5,458 nucleotides of DNA from contig JAGUXE010000279.1 of assembly GCA_020061995.1 (NCBI GenBank), forward strand, positions 1 to 5,458. The letters are read 5' to 3'. Positions within the stretch are counted from its first letter, which is position 1, and the number at the start of each line of letters is the position of its first letter. Both the position numbers and the translations under genes were made by a program. Below the pieces are notes generated by a model. That model had not been told where the DNA came from. It ran no database searches and was given only the letters and a program-made list of their open reading frames with translations. This stretch comes from Ignavibacteriales bacterium. Lineage in GTDB: Bacteria > Bacteroidota > Ignavibacteria > Ignavibacteriales > Ignavibacteriaceae. Below are positions 3,882 to 5,458 of this stretch, one piece after another.

Positions 3882-5458
3882 TCATCTGATTAAAATTAAC
3901 TTCTTTATTGCGCTAAAATTTCCAGATGTAATTCTATAGATATAAACACCACTCGGTAATTGAGAATTGGAAATGGAAAATTGAACGTTGTGGAGACCTG
4001 TTTCTTTCCAGTCATTGTCAAGAATTGTTGCTACTTCACTCCCAAGAATATCAAATATTTTGAGTGTAACAAAATCCGGCTGTGACAAACTAAAACTGAG
4101 TGTAGTTGATGGATTGAATGGATTTGGGAAATTTTGATAAAGCTTAAATGAATTTACTGGAACCGATTTATCATCTTTAACTTCAACAGGTCGGTTGAAA
4201 AATGAAATTACTTTTTCTAAGAATAACTGCCGCTTTGATTCGGGATAAATCGTTTCAAATGGAAAGCCTAAGCAAACTACCTTTCCCGGAGTTGAACCTC
4301 CCGAAAAAATCCCCTCATAATAAACCCCGGCAAATTGATTTGTTAAGTTTGAATATTTTAATCCATTTGCTCCCCCGTTTATTCCGGTAATTACGTCAGG
4401 ATAACGGACATTAATTGTACCTTGCGTTCCATTATCAAAATTTACACTTCCGATACCGTCAAAAACAGTTCCGATAACAGCTTCCGCTTGATAGTAGACT
4501 CCCGCTTGTCCGCTTGGTGCATCATTAAGATATTGTGATTTCAAAAAGTTGAGGATAAACTCTTTATCCGACGTTGAACCTTTATAATCAAGGTCCCATG
4601 CAATCTCTGCACCGGAGACGAATAACTTTCCGCCATTTCTTAAAAATAGTTTTATCGTCTCTTGTTCCACAGCACTGAATGTTTCGTCTGCAGTGCTTTC
4701 ATCTCCGAGTATGTAGTCAACAATCGAAAAATTCTGAAGAGAAATTAATCCCCCCCAAACAGCATCATTCGTTGAAGAGGAAAAGGAATATCCGTTTTGC
4801 AAAAAGGCTTTCCCATGTTGACGAATAAAATTATATGTGTTTCCCGACGATGCACGGTCAAATCCGTTAACTATTAAAACATGTGGTGATGTTGAAGATG
4901 GTACGGCTGCTAAAACTTCAGTGAAGAGTGAATATCCCGAAGTACTATTTGCTCGGAGTCTAAAAAAAAAGATCGAATCGTTTTGTAATCCATTTAAAAT
5001 CAGATGATCTGAGAACTCAGAAGTTGAATCGTTAAAATAAACTCCGTCGTTCCCATAAAATGCTTTGAATGTTGTTCCGCTTGTAGGTGAAGCAGAAATT
5101 TTCAGACTATTTGAGCCATTCCAAATCAACCCAAATGATTTTGGAGTAGGTGTAACATTTCCTGATAATGTATAATATGGTTTTGTAATCACACCTTCAT
5201 CACTTATTAATACTGAAAAAACAGGATCGGCTAAAAGCTGTAAGAAGGTTTTTGCAACTCCATCAACAAGAACAGAATCAAGCACAAGACGAATACCGTG
5301 ACTGTAATCTGCATATGTTTCGCCATGCCCATTGTAAACAGGTTGAATTGGTTGTCCGTTCAATTGATGCCAACCATATATCACAACAGGTTTTGGAACA
5401 TTTGCATTCAAGTTTTGATAAATTCTGTTTGATATAATTACATCCTTCTTTGTTCCCC
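3882..5458 (-). CDS. Secreted T9SS cargo protein with Fn3-like and xanthan-lyase/GATase-like domains (5' end beyond right edge)
   Basis: The frame is open through the right edge, giving 524 visible residues and no N-terminus. The first residues read GTKKDVIISNRIYQN; the TTG at 5411 is internal. Domains in visible numbering: a YGWHQLNGQPIQP...YADYSHGIRL block (about 27-58), probably the end of a larger N-terminal domain; an Fn3-like beta domain (about 102-187); an alpha/beta domain (about 191-420) with HVLIVNGFDR, STNDAVWGG, VDYILGDES and GGKLFVSGAEIAWDLD, resembling the GATase/flavodoxin-like part of proteins annotated as xanthan lyase; and a T9SS type A sorting domain (about 437-524) with FPNPFNPSTTLSFSL, VTLKIFDILGSEVATI, LPSGVYIYRI and a terminal KKLILIR. 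It is probably exported by Sec, moved across the outer membrane by T9SS and anchored or released. The substrate is unknown. The alpha/beta domain has Ser-Gly-Ala-Glu rather than a nucleophilic Cys elbow, so it may be non-catalytic. Confidence 0.85.
   Translation of the reverse strand, partial: GTKKDVIISNRIYQNLNANVPKPVVIYGWHQLNGQPIQPVYNGHGETYADYSHGIRLVLDSVLVDGVAKTFLQLLADPVFSVLISDEGVITKPYYTLSGNVTPTPKSFGLIWNGSNSLKISASPTSGTTFKAFYGNDGVYFNDSTSEFSDHLILNGLQNDSIFFFRLRANSTSGYSLFTEVLAAVPSSTSPHVLIVNGFDRASSGNTYNFIRQHGKAFLQNGYSFSSSTNDAVWGGLISLQNFSIVDYILGDESTADETFSAVEQETIKLFLRNGGKLFVSGAEIAWDLDYKGSTSDKEFILNFLKSQYLNDAPSGQAGVYYQAEAVIGTVFDGIGSVNFDNGTQGTINVRYPDVITGINGGANGLKYSNLTNQFAGVYYEGIFSGGSTPGKVVCLGFPFETIYPESKRQLFLEKVISFFNRPVEVKDDKSVPVNSFKLYQNFPNPFNPSTTLSFSLSQPDFVTLKIFDILGSEVATILDNDWKETGLHNVQFSISNSQLPSGVYIYRITSGNFSAIKKLILIR

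Noticed and set aside
4202..4390. 62-codon open frame on the plus strand
   Set aside because: Antisense shadow within the T9SS cargo gene, which has clear domain homology on the minus strand.
5409..5411. TTG as the start of the T9SS cargo gene
   Set aside because: The frame stays open through 5458 and the codons upstream read naturally (GTKKDVIISNRIYQN). A secreted cargo also needs a signal peptide, which is absent here. The true start is beyond the edge.
5252..5437. 61-codon open frame on the plus strand
   Set aside because: Antisense to the conserved YGWH...YADYSHG region of the cargo gene. Its composition is not protein-like and no ribosome site is seen.
1..5458. CRISPR array, tRNA/rRNA, insertion sequence, toxin-antitoxin or defence system
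   Set aside because: I saw no regularly spaced repeats, cloverleaf, transposase or terminal inverted repeats, and no paired small-gene toxin-antitoxin layout.

Overview
The window is AT-rich bacterial DNA. It most likely comes from the Ignavibacteria/Chlorobi side of the FCB group. The best clue is the right-hand gene, whose C-terminus is a type IX secretion (T9SS) type A sorting domain of the FPNPFNPST...LPSGVYIYRI...KKLILIR type, which is very common in Ignavibacteria. The AT-rich intergenic DNA, a TAnnTTTG-like promoter element and the small secreted HEAT-repeat protein fit this. The placement is inferred from protein style, not from a marker gene.

Left third (1-1872, minus strand): a compact housekeeping operon read right to left. 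The order is purC (SAICAR synthase, purine synthesis), a 100-residue DUF971/GBBH-N-like zinc-site protein, pgsA (phosphatidylglycerophosphate synthase), and the first 24 codons of pgpA (phosphatidylglycerophosphatase A), cut by the window edge. The genes are packed tightly: a TTGA stop/start overlap, a 10-base gap and a TAATG stop/start overlap. PgsA and PgpA are consecutive steps to phosphatidylglycerol. A good candidate promoter (TTGAAT-N17-TATATT) lies just upstream of purC.

Centre (1873-3271): a 438-base divergent spacer, then a small secreted HEAT-repeat protein (2311-2724, plus) with a strong Shine-Dalgarno, then a 547-base spacer. The second spacer holds a strong plus-strand terminator, a probable backup terminator, and an orphan minus-strand terminator (2829-2866). 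A sigma70-like promoter (TTGACT-N18-TAAAAT) sits upstream of that orphan terminator. Together they outline a possible ~67-nt small RNA convergent with the HEAT gene. Its 5' part contains 10 nt that can pair (one G.U) with the HEAT gene's Shine-Dalgarno region. This is the most interesting candidate in the window, but it is prediction only. The divergent spacer also holds a short protein-like open stretch (1950-2039, minus) that may be a gene remnant or part of a dispersed repeat.

Right third (3272-5458): a beta-carbonic-anhydrase-like protein (plus) that keeps all expected metal and catalytic residues, convergent with a large secreted T9SS cargo protein (minus). The cargo gene's 5' end lies beyond the right edge. 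It has a YGWH...YADYSHG block, an Fn3-like beta domain, a GATase/xanthan-lyase-like alpha/beta domain and the sorting domain. No tRNA, rRNA, CRISPR, IS element or complete novel multi-gene system is visible.
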